Assembly: GCA_021778515.1 (NCBI GenBank)
Contig: JAJYCJ010000019.1
Location: 1 to 41,641 of the forward strand
Source: Acidobacteriota bacterium
GTDB taxonomy: Bacteria; Acidobacteriota; UBA4820; DSQY01
Reading direction: 5' to 3'
DNA: 41,641 nt
Shown here: positions 24,231 through 31,227 of the stretch, piece by piece
How the letters are laid out: every line of letters starts with the position of its first letter
How positions within the stretch are numbered: the stretch's first letter is position 1
Notes under the pieces: generated by a model
Database searches by the model: none
The model's input: the letters and a program-made list of their open reading frames with translations, nothing else
What the model was told of the DNA's origin: nothing
Made by a program: the position numbers and the translations under genes

Positions 24231-24881
24231 ATGCCTAAGCTGCTGGTCAGGTGCTTTTCCGTTTCCATCGATGGTTTTGGCGCCGGCCCGAACCAGGACC
24301 TCGACAACCCGGTCGGGGTCGGTGGCATGGACCTGTTTGATTGGTTCCACCGCACGCGCACTTTCCAGCAGATGCACGCCGGCGAGGGTGGTGAGACCGG
24401 CCGGGATGATGACATCGCGGCACGGGGCTTCGACAACATCGGCGCCTGGATCCTCGGCCGCAACATGTTTGGGCCGGTCCGCGGCCCCTGGCCCGATGAA
24501 GCCTGGAAGGGCTGGTGGGGCGAGGAACCCCCCTACCACACGCCCGTCTTCGTCCTTACCCACCACGCGAGGGGGCCTTTGCCCATGAAGGGCGGTACCA
24601 CGTTTCACTTCGTCACCGAGGGCATCCACACCGCTCTGGAGCGCGCCACCGAGGCCGCCGGGAGCCGCGACATCCGCCTGGGAGGCGGCGTCTCGACGAT
24701 CCGGCAGTTCTTGCGCGAGTCCCTGGTCGACGATCTGCACCTCGCCATGGCGCCGACACTCCTTGGTTCCGGCGAGAACCTCTTTGAAGGTCTCGACATG
24801 CGGGCGCTGGGCTATCACTGCGTAGAAACGACGCCGGGAACTCGTGCGGCGGCTCACGTCATCCTCCGCAAACGCGCCTGA
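24231..24881 (+). CDS. DHFR-fold (RibD C-terminal domain) family protein
   Basis: The 216-residue product has the RibD-C/DHFR fold pattern: an N-terminal strand with SVSIDGFGAGP, WILGRNMFGP around residue 75, and the cofactor-loop region IRLGGGVSTIRQFL followed by DDLHLAMAPTLLGSGENLFEG. Family members are NADPH-dependent reductases, but most stand-alone bacterial versions have unknown substrates. GGGGAGGG lies just before the ATG. It is followed by a 214-base gap and seems to have its own transcript. The related gene at 26952 is a divergent paralogue. Confidence 0.88.
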   Translation: MPKLLVRCFSVSIDGFGAGPNQDLDNPVGVGGMDLFDWFHRTRTFQQMHAGEGGETGRDDDIAARGFDNIGAWILGRNMFGPVRGPWPDEAWKGWWGEEPPYHTPVFVLTHHARGPLPMKGGTTFHFVTEGIHTALERATEAAGSRDIRLGGGVSTIRQFLRESLVDDLHLAMAPTLLGSGENLFEGLDMRALGYHCVETTPGTRAAAHVILRKRA

Positions 24882-25095
24882 GGTTCTCTCCGGTCCGCGG
24901 GGCCAGCTCAGGGCGCCTTGCCCGAGCGTGACCGCCCTTGCGTGGCGCATGGTCCTATGCGGGCCTTCGTCGCAAGATGGGCTCAGAGCGGGTGCTGACG
25001 GCGCGGCGGCCCAACGTGGGCGTTGGGACGCCCATGGGAGACGCGGTGAAGCCTTGCGCGGACGGTGCGAACTCTAACCTCAGGGGAGAAGCGCC

Positions 25096-25581
25096 ATGAC
25101 GAAGATAGCCAAGAACACGGTGTGCCTGTGGTACGACGGGTGCGCCGAGGAGGCGGCGCACTTCTACGCCGCCACCTTTCCAGACTCGTCCGTCGACGCC
25201 GTCTACCGCGCGCCGGGGGACTTCCCGTCCGGGAAGAAGGGCGACGTGCTCACGGTCTGGTTCACCGTGATGGGCATCCCGTGCCTCGGGCTCAACGGAG
25301 GACCGGCGTTCACGCACGACGAAGCGTTCTCGTTCCAGGTCGCGACCGCCGACCAGGAGGAGACGGATCGCTACTGGGACGCGATCGTGCGCAACGGCGG
25401 CCAGGAGAGCGCCTGCGGCTGGTGCAAGGATAAGTGGGGACTGTGCTGGCAGATCACCCCCCTGGCCCTGACGGAGGCGATCGCCGATCCCGATCCCGCG
25501 GCCGCCAAGCGCGCGTTCGAGGCGATGATGACGATGCGGAAGATCGACATCGCCGCGATCGAGGCGGCGCGACGGGGCTGA
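25096..25581 (+). CDS. VOC family protein (PhnB/3-demethylubiquinone methyltransferase-like)
   Basis: The 161-residue product shows the PhnB-like VOC pattern: NTVCLWYDGCAEEAAHFYAA, FSFQVATADQEETDRYWDAI and WGLCWQITPLAL, ending in a helix-rich tail (KRAFEAMMTMRKIDIAAIE). Proteins of this type are common stand-alone genes; the chemistry of most is unknown. GGGGAGAAG precedes the ATG at suitable spacing. It is followed 60 bases later by a small same-strand ORF. Confidence 0.9.
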   Translation: MTKIAKNTVCLWYDGCAEEAAHFYAATFPDSSVDAVYRAPGDFPSGKKGDVLTVWFTVMGIPCLGLNGGPAFTHDEAFSFQVATADQEETDRYWDAIVRNGGQESACGWCKDKWGLCWQITPLALTEAIADPDPAAAKRAFEAMMTMRKIDIAAIEAARRG

Positions 25582-25641
25582 GATCTGCGCCGTCCGGCGG
25601 CGCGGCCCGGCGGCCGAGCCCTCCCGGGCCCGGTCCGTGAG

Positions 25642-25887
25642 ATGCAGTGCGAGGATTTCGAGAAGGCCCTGGAAGGAAAGAGGGTGCTGGACTACGACCA
25701 GGGGGGCCTCCACCTCACCGTCGACTTCAAGCAGCGGACCTGGGCGGTGAAGTTCAAGGAGGGGGCCATGCAGGCGCACTTCGCGCCCAGGTGGGGCGCG
25801 TCGCGCTTCCGCATCCTGGTGGGCGGCGTGCCTTGGTACCAGGGGGAGATCCCCATTCCGGACTTCACCTCCAAGATCAGGTTGTAG
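25642..25887 (+). CDS. Small hypothetical protein, 81 residues
   Basis: The product looks like a folded, beta-rich small domain (KRVLDYDQGGLHLTVDFKQ, WGASRFRILVGGVPWYQG) with normal host codon use. No family was recognised. No clear ribosome site precedes the ATG, so the exact start is uncertain, but the amino-acid composition is protein-like over the full frame. It follows the VOC gene and may be co-transcribed with it. Confidence 0.5.
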   Translation: MQCEDFEKALEGKRVLDYDQGGLHLTVDFKQRTWAVKFKEGAMQAHFAPRWGASRFRILVGGVPWYQGEIPIPDFTSKIRL

Positions 25888-25924
25888 CGAAGGGTCGAAC
25901 ACCGGGAGGGAAGGGCACCTTCCT

Positions 25925-26150
25925 TCCCTCCCGGCGCCCTCATCCCCTCATCTCCTCATCTCCTCATCACCTCATCCCGCCCTTCCTCCGTGCCTGCCGT
26001 GTTCTGCGTAGTGAATCCTCCTGCCGGCCCGCGCTTTCAAGCACGACGGCCACTCTCCGAAGGCCCGCCCGCGCCCTCATTACCTCATTACCTCATCTCC
26101 TCATCCCGTCATTCCTCCGTGCCCTCCGTGTTCTCCGTGGTGAATCTCTC
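25925..26150. repeat. Dispersed hairpin repeats, two inverted units
   Basis: Two tandem inverted units: ccctcatctcctcatcacctc...cttcctccgtgcc...gtagtgaatcc and gaaggcccgcccgcgccctcattacctcattacc...ctccgtggtgaatc. They fill the gap between the ORF at 25642 and the SRPBCC gene. Confidence 0.75.
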
Positions 26151-26239
26151 CCCCCTTTGGAATTGCGTCGGCTTCGCGGTGGTTTTTCCATCGGGACGTT
26201 CGGATTTCACGGCGCTTGGGTGCGCGTGGGGAGGGCACG

Positions 26240-26692
26240 ATGGAGAGCTACAGCATCCGTCACGAAGTGGGGATCGCGGCGTCGCCGGAGGCGGTGTACG
26301 GGGCGCTGACGGAGGTCGAGAAGCTGGCGGGGTGGTGGACGTCGGACACCCGGGGCGAGGGGGCGAAGGTGGGGGGCGTGCTGGAGTTCTGGTTCGGGGA
26401 CTTCTGCCAGGCCTTCGAGGTGGTGGAGCTCCGGCCGGGGCGGCTGGTGCGCTGGAAGGCGACGCGGGAGGAGACCATCGAGGAGTGGGCGGGGACGGAG
26501 GTGCGCTTCGACCTGAGCGCCGACGAGGCCCAGTGCTGGGTCGCCTTCGCCCATTCGGGCTGGCGCGGGGAGACGGGGATGTTCGCCCACTGTTCGACCA
26601 AGTGGGCGGTCTTCCTGCTGAGCCTCAAGGAGCTCCTGGAGACGGGCAAGGGCCGCCCCGCCCCCGACGACGTGCCCATCAACCACGATTAG
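26240..26692 (+). CDS. SRPBCC (AHSA1-like) domain protein
   Basis: The 150-residue product has the START/Bet v1-like AHSA1 layout: IAASPEAVYGALTEVEKLAGWW at the start, WFGDFCQAFEVVELRPGRLVRW in the middle and a long C-terminal helix (WAVFLLSLKELLETGKG). Such proteins bind hydrophobic ligands or act as chaperone-activator-like domains. GGGGAGGG sits before the ATG at 26240. The following ~260 bases hold no gene. It stands among other single-domain genes. Confidence 0.85.
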   Translation: MESYSIRHEVGIAASPEAVYGALTEVEKLAGWWTSDTRGEGAKVGGVLEFWFGDFCQAFEVVELRPGRLVRWKATREETIEEWAGTEVRFDLSADEAQCWVAFAHSGWRGETGMFAHCSTKWAVFLLSLKELLETGKGRPAPDDVPINHD

Positions 26693-26951
26693 AGCAGGGG
26701 ACTATCAGGCCGTTGAAAATCCTGGCTTGAGATGTCTCTGGGTGGCTCGTTCGCCGTGGAATTCGGGTTATAGCTGATGAGTGAGGTGGCGATGGGGATC
26801 GGACGAGGGGCGGAAGGGCCAGGAGGCACTCTCCTGACGCGGATGCATCCGCGGGTTGGGGCTTTTCCCGCTTCTGTCTCGTGAAGGCCGGCAGGGAGTC
26901 GATGGCGAAACTCTTTCCGCCTCGCGAAATCCAACGCAGGAGGATGGTTCG

Positions 26952-27620
26952 ATGAGAAAGCTGATTGCCTCTGCATTCGTTTCGCTGGACGGCGTGATGC
27001 AGGCCCCAGGCGGGCCACAGGAGGATCCCACGGGCGGCTTTTCCTTCGGCGGCTGGATGTTCGACTATGCGGACGAGACCATGGACATCTCCGCAAGCGG
27101 CTTCGACGCCAAGGATCGCGACGTCGTGCTCGGCCGCAAGACCTACGAGATCTTCGAGGCGTACTGGCCGTACCAGCCGGCGGACGATCCCATCGCTAAG
27201 AGCCTGAATGCGGCGCGAAAGTACGTGGCCTCGAAAACGCTGAAGAGCCTGTCATGGAAGAACTCGGTGCTGCTGGGAGAAGAGGTCGTCCCGGCGATCG
27301 CCGCGCTCAAGGCACAGCCTGGCCGCGACTTGCAGATCATCGGCAGCGGCAACCTGATCCAGTCGCTGGAGGCCGCGTCGCTGATCGACGAATACAACGT
27401 GTGGACCTTCCCCGTCATCCTCGGGGGCGGTAAGCGGCTGTTCGAGGCGAGGGCGAAGCCGGGCGCTCTGCGCCTTGTCAGCACCAAGGTCTCGACCACC
27501 GGTGTCGTGATGAGCGCCTACGTACCGGCCGGCGAGATCCGGCGCGGTTCCTTCGCGCATGCCGAGCCCAGCGAGAAGGAGCTCGATCGGCGCTCGAAGA
27601 TGGCGCGTGAGGATCGCTAG
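26952..27620 (+). CDS. Dihydrofolate reductase family protein
   Basis: The 222-residue product opens with the family hallmark RKLIASAFVSLDGVMQAP and has VVLGRKTYEIFEAYWPYQP, DLQIIGSGNLIQSL and FPVILGGGKRLFE, the DHFR/RibD-C NADPH-binding pattern. True folate reduction is not implied; these stand-alone proteins are usually uncharacterised. CAGGAGGATG precedes the ATG at 26952. It is a divergent paralogue of 24231-24881. It may be read through into the DGPF gene 121 bases downstream. Confidence 0.92.
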   Translation: MRKLIASAFVSLDGVMQAPGGPQEDPTGGFSFGGWMFDYADETMDISASGFDAKDRDVVLGRKTYEIFEAYWPYQPADDPIAKSLNAARKYVASKTLKSLSWKNSVLLGEEVVPAIAALKAQPGRDLQIIGSGNLIQSLEAASLIDEYNVWTFPVILGGGKRLFEARAKPGALRLVSTKVSTTGVVMSAYVPAGEIRRGSFAHAEPSEKELDRRSKMAREDR

Positions 27621-27741
27621 CGTGGCGAGGGGGCATGCGCGGGAGGTTCCTGGCCTGCCGCAGCGCTTCCGGTCTCTGCACGCCCCCGGTGCCGGCGCGG
27701 CCATTCCCCGAACGACCAATAGGGTAGACAGGAGGTGGCCG

Positions 27742-28143
27742 GTGCAGTTCCTGATCATCGTGAAAGCGAGCCGGGAATCTGAGGCGGCACGGTTACCGCC
27801 CCGCGAAGTGCACGAGGCGATGCGCCGGTACAACGACGAGATGGACGAGGCCGGGATCCTCATGGCCGCCGAGGGGCTCCACCCGAGCTCCAAGGGGGCG
27901 CGGATCCGCTTCCAAGGCGGGGAGAGGATCGTGACCGACGGCCCCTTCGCCGAGACGAAGGAGCTGGTGGCGGGCTTCTGGTTGGTCGAGGTGGCGTCCA
28001 AAGAGGAGGCCGTCGAGTGGGCCAAACGCGCGCCCATGGAGGACGGCGCCGAGCTGGAGGTCCGGCAGGTCTACTTGGCCGCGGAGGTGGAGAAGATGCT
28101 GGCGGAAAGGTCCCGTGAAACGGAGGTCCCGGCCAGAAAGTGA
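27742..28143 (+). CDS. YCII-related (DGPF domain) protein
   Basis: The 133-residue product contains the defining DGPF motif in RIVTDGPFAETKELVAGFW, with the dimeric ferredoxin-like YCII fold predicted around it (QFLIIVKASRESE, EEAVEWAKRAP, VRQVYLAAE). In many bacteria DGPF proteins sit next to ECF42 sigma factors; none is present here. GTG at 27742 is chosen because CAGGAGGTGG precedes it. It lies among the VOC, DHFR and SRPBCC genes, which often accompany DGPF proteins. Confidence 0.9.
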   Translation: MQFLIIVKASRESEAARLPPREVHEAMRRYNDEMDEAGILMAAEGLHPSSKGARIRFQGGERIVTDGPFAETKELVAGFWLVEVASKEEAVEWAKRAPMEDGAELEVRQVYLAAEVEKMLAERSRETEVPARK

Positions 28144-28268
28144 CCGGCAGGCGTGCCATGAGTTGAAAGGCAGGTGAGTAGGTGATGAGCGGACTAGGTG
28201 GGAAGGACGGCAGCGCCCAGACCGAGCGTCGGGGCCGGCCACGCACCCCGCGCCCCCACCCACCCCCT

Positions 28269-28334
28269 CGCCCAATCGCTCAATAGCCTAATTGCTCAAT
28301 CGCTTAATCGCTCAATCGCTTAACCGCCTAACCA
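28269..28334. repeat. Short imperfect tandem repeat (CTCAATCGCTTAAT-like)
   Basis: About seven degenerate 8-9-base units (tcgctcaat, cgcttaat, cgcctaacc) lie directly before the ribosome site of the VOC gene at 28357. They may only be low-complexity spacer. Confidence 0.6.
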
Positions 28335-28356
28335 CCTTCTCCAAAGGAGTCCCCCC

Positions 28357-28776
28357 ATGAAGATCGAACCCTATCTGTTCTTTGACGGACGCTGCGAAGA
28401 GGCCATGGAGTTCTACCGCGGGGCGCTCGGCGCCGAAGTGACCTTCATGATGCGCTACAAGGAGAACCCGGAGCCGGCCCCGCCCGGCATGCTGCCGCCC
28501 GACTACGGCAACAAGATCATGTACGCCAATCTCCACATCGGCGACACGCACGTCATGGTGGCCGACGGCATCTACGAGAGCCACGGCTTCGAGGGCTTCT
28601 CGCTCTCGCTCACCGCCTCCGACGAGAAGCAGGCCAGGATGCTCTTCGCGGCCCTCTCCGACGGGGGGAAGGTGGAGGTGCCCCTCGCCAAGACCTTCTT
28701 CTCGCCCTGCTTCGGCATGCTCACCGACCGCTTCGGCGTGGGTTGGATGGTCATCGTGGAAGCCAAGCAGCCTTAA
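28357..28776 (+). CDS. VOC family protein (PhnB/YjdN-like)
   Basis: The 139-residue product is a PhnB-type VOC domain: IEPYLFFDGRCEEAMEFYRGALGAEV at the start, ANLHIGDTHVMVADG in the middle and KTFFSPCFGMLTDRFGVGW at the end, which is the usual layout of YjdN-like proteins. Their biochemical role is mostly unknown. CCAAAGGAG precedes the ATG. It is a different subgroup from the VOC protein at 25096, so the two are not recent duplicates. Confidence 0.92.
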   Translation: MKIEPYLFFDGRCEEAMEFYRGALGAEVTFMMRYKENPEPAPPGMLPPDYGNKIMYANLHIGDTHVMVADGIYESHGFEGFSLSLTASDEKQARMLFAALSDGGKVEVPLAKTFFSPCFGMLTDRFGVGWMVIVEAKQP

Positions 28777-28795
28777 GCGGCCGGGCTGAGTCTGA

Positions 28796-29140
28796 TGGGC
28801 GAGGCGCGAACGCGAGGAACGGGACGCAAGGGAACGAATGCACCGCGGAGGCGCGGAGGAAGGGCGAAGGGATCTTCACGAGGAGATCAGGGAGGAGGGG
28901 CTAAGCGAAGTCTACCCCCGATGGCTTGATCAACGGGCGACTGGCCAGGGGAAGGGCTTCATGCACGGGATCCAGCGCCTACAGAACTGCGTGGTCTTGA
29001 GTCCAACGGGATCCTGAGCAGGGTTCGCATCGAAGGAGCCCTCAGGATAACGGGCCTGTTCGACGGGCAGGCGCGGGAGGGTCTTCGAAAGGCAGCATTC
29101 GCCCTCATCACCTCATCACCTCATTACCTCATCACGTACT
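28796..29140. repeat. Gene-free region with degenerate dispersed repeats
   Basis: Starts with gcgaggcgcgaacgcgagg and gcaccgcggaggcgcggagg, ends with gggtcttcgaaaggc and ccctcatcacctcatcacctcatt, i.e. a stretched, decayed unit of the hairpin family. The ~200 bases between have no visible gene. Confidence 0.6.
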
Positions 29141-29145
29141 TTCCT

Positions 29146-29547
29146 CTACCGTCCCGCCAGTCTGCCGAAGGGGATGGCGATCAGGTCCAGGATGATGTAG
29201 CTCGCGAAGATGACCGCCAGCACCAGGGAGTAGAAGGGCGGCCTGCCGTGGAGCCCCCGGGGTAGAAAGACCACCGCCAGCCAGAGCACCTTGTACCCCA
29301 GTTGCACCAGGAAGACCGGCGCAAAGACGAGCGGTGAACGGAGACCGATCGCGGCCACGACGCCGAAGGCGAGCCATGTGCTTCCGGCCACGCCCAGGAT
29401 GAAGGGATCCTGGGGCGGCATGCCGAAGGCGGAAGCGAAAGTCTCCGGCGCGAGAAGGATCCAGAGCCCCACGGCTCCGGCTCCCAGGATCGTGTACCAG
29501 TAGAGCCCCTTCAGCCACACCGCGCGCACCTCTTTCCTTCTGTCCAT
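29146..29547 (-). CDS. Small four-helix membrane protein
   Basis: The 133-residue product has four hydrophobic segments (YTILGAGAVGLWILLAP, FILGVAGSTWLAFGVV, APVFLVQLGYKVLWLAVV, SLVLAVIFASYIILDLI). The ASAFGMPP segment parallels GAFGLP in the membrane protein at 19158, suggesting distant kinship. Start at 29547 is chosen because MDRRKEV begins the protein-like part; the ribosome site (GTGGGGG) is weak. The family name is not recognised. Confidence 0.65.
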   Translation of the reverse strand: MDRRKEVRAVWLKGLYWYTILGAGAVGLWILLAPETFASAFGMPPQDPFILGVAGSTWLAFGVVAAIGLRSPLVFAPVFLVQLGYKVLWLAVVFLPRGLHGRPPFYSLVLAVIFASYIILDLIAIPFGRLAGR

Positions 29548-29724
29548 GAACAACCCCCACTCGCCCAGCGGCGACTCGGCGGATCCCGTTCTTCGTCGAA
29601 CCTCTGAGGTCATCATAGGGAGGCCGCCCAGACCTGGCAACTGGGCGCAAGGCCGCGGAGCGGGAGGCGGATCCGGGGAGGGGAGCCCAATGGTAAGGCG
29701 AGACGCGGGGTGTAAGGAGTCGGA

Positions 29725-29830
29725 GTAGTAGGTGAGTAGAGCGAGGTTTTTCCTTCGAAGGCAAACCCCCGCCCTCATGTCCTCATCACCTCATCTCGCC
29801 CTTCCTCCGTGCCCTTCTGTGTCTCTGTGG
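29725..29830. repeat. Dispersed hairpin repeat, inverted copy
   Basis: Matches 23290-23400: gtgagtagagcgagg, ttccttcgaagg, ccgccctcatgtcctcatcacc, cttcctccgtgcccttctg and ctctgtggtgaac. The remainder of 29548-29968 shows no gene. Confidence 0.75.
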
Positions 29831-29968
29831 TGAACGTTTCTGTTCCGGCCTGCTGTCCGCAGTCCGGGCTCCGCCAGCTCACGCTTTCGGGTTCGGCGGG
29901 CATGGTTCGGGGGTCTTCCCTGTCCTCCTGACCGCTTCACGTCCCCACTTCCTCACTTTCTCACCCAA

Positions 29969-31072
29969 TCACCTTTCGTTGGCGCGCAGGACTCGGAGGA
30001 CGTTGTCCCAGGCGAGCTTGCGTAAACTGGCGTCGCTCCAGCCGCGCTCGCGAAGGCGCAGGAGGATGGCGGGGAAGGCGTCGCAGCCGGAGATGCCGAG
30101 GGGGAGGTCGCTGACGCCGTCGAAGTCGGAGCCGAAGGCCACGGCGTCCTCGCCGGCGAGGCGGGCGACGTGCTCCAGATGGTCGCAGAGCGTGTCCACG
30201 CCGGCCTCGGGCGGCCCCATGGCGGCGCGCGCCTCGCGGGCCAGGCGGCGCATCTCGGCGTTGCGCCGCGCGGGATCGTCCAGCGTCTCGCGCTCGATGC
30301 GCTCGTGCCGGGCGAAGAGTGCCTCCATGGAGGCGCCGCGCTTGGCGAGGTAGCGCCGGTCCAGAAAGGCCGGGAAGAAGTTGACCCCGACGAGGCCGCC
30401 CGCCCCGCCGACGGCCCGGAGCTGGTCGTCGGTGAGGTTGCGCTCCATGGGACAGAGGGCGGCGGCGCAGGAGTGGGAGGCGATGAAGGGGCGTTTGGCG
30501 GTGCGGACCACGTCCCAGAAGGTCCTCTCGTGGACGTGCGAGACGTCCACGAGGACGCCGAGGCCGTTCATGGCCCTCACCACCTCGCGCCCGAAGGCGG
30601 TGAGTCCGCCGGGGCCGTCGCCCGGTTCCCCCGAGGAGGCGGCCCACGGCAGGTGCCGGGCGTGGGTGAGGGTCATGGCGCGGATGCCTCGGTTCGCGAG
30701 GGCCTCCAGATTGCGGAGGTCCCCCTCGATGGCGTAGCCGCTCTCCACGGCCGGCACGGCGGCGGTCTTCCCGTCGCCCGCGGCCCGCTCCACCTCCTCC
30801 GCCGTCCGGGCGCGGACGAGCGCCTCCGGGTGCTCCTGGCAGGCGCGGTCCATCAGGTCGAGCAGGGCGTTGGCCTCGGCGAAGGCGCGGCCCTCCGGCA
30901 GGGAGGCGGAGACGAAGGCCGCGAAGAGCTGGAGGCCCACGCGCCCGGCCTTCAGGCGCGGAAGGTCCACGTGGCCCTCGGGGTTGTGGGCGATGGCCGC
31001 TCCGCCCTGAAGCTCCAGGACCGTATCGCAGTGCAGGTCGGCGACGAGGGTTGCGGGAGATTGAGACTCCAT
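29969..31072 (-). CDS. Membrane dipeptidase-type peptidase (M19, renal dipeptidase family)
   Basis: The 367-residue product is a metal-dependent TIM-barrel dipeptidase: DLHCDT with His14 and Asp16 as first zinc ligands, VESGYAIEGD supplying the bridging Glu, TLTHARHLPW, DVSHVHERTFWDV and IASHS for the His ligands, and FGSDFDGVSDLP near the end. M19 enzymes hydrolyse dipeptides, some with D-residues at the second position. GGGAGGTGATCGG precedes the ATG. No signal peptide is seen, so it is probably cytoplasmic. It lies 155 bases downstream of the S46 peptidase on the same strand, and may use the dipeptides that S46 releases. Confidence 0.93.
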   Translation of the reverse strand: MESQSPATLVADLHCDTVLELQGGAAIAHNPEGHVDLPRLKAGRVGLQLFAAFVSASLPEGRAFAEANALLDLMDRACQEHPEALVRARTAEEVERAAGDGKTAAVPAVESGYAIEGDLRNLEALANRGIRAMTLTHARHLPWAASSGEPGDGPGGLTAFGREVVRAMNGLGVLVDVSHVHERTFWDVVRTAKRPFIASHSCAAALCPMERNLTDDQLRAVGGAGGLVGVNFFPAFLDRRYLAKRGASMEALFARHERIERETLDDPARRNAEMRRLAREARAAMGPPEAGVDTLCDHLEHVARLAGEDAVAFGSDFDGVSDLPLGISGCDAFPAILLRLRERGWSDASLRKLAWDNVLRVLRANER

Positions 31073-31227
31073 CCGATCACCTCCCGAGGCGAAGGATTGC
31101 CGGGCTCCCGGGACTCCGTGTCCGAGGCTCCCGGTAGGATGCCACGGAATGGGCGCGCGGCGGCAGTGGGGGCGCAGGGGCGAGAAGGGGCGGCCCTCCT
31201 CTCGTCCTCCGGTTGTTGGGGGGAAGT

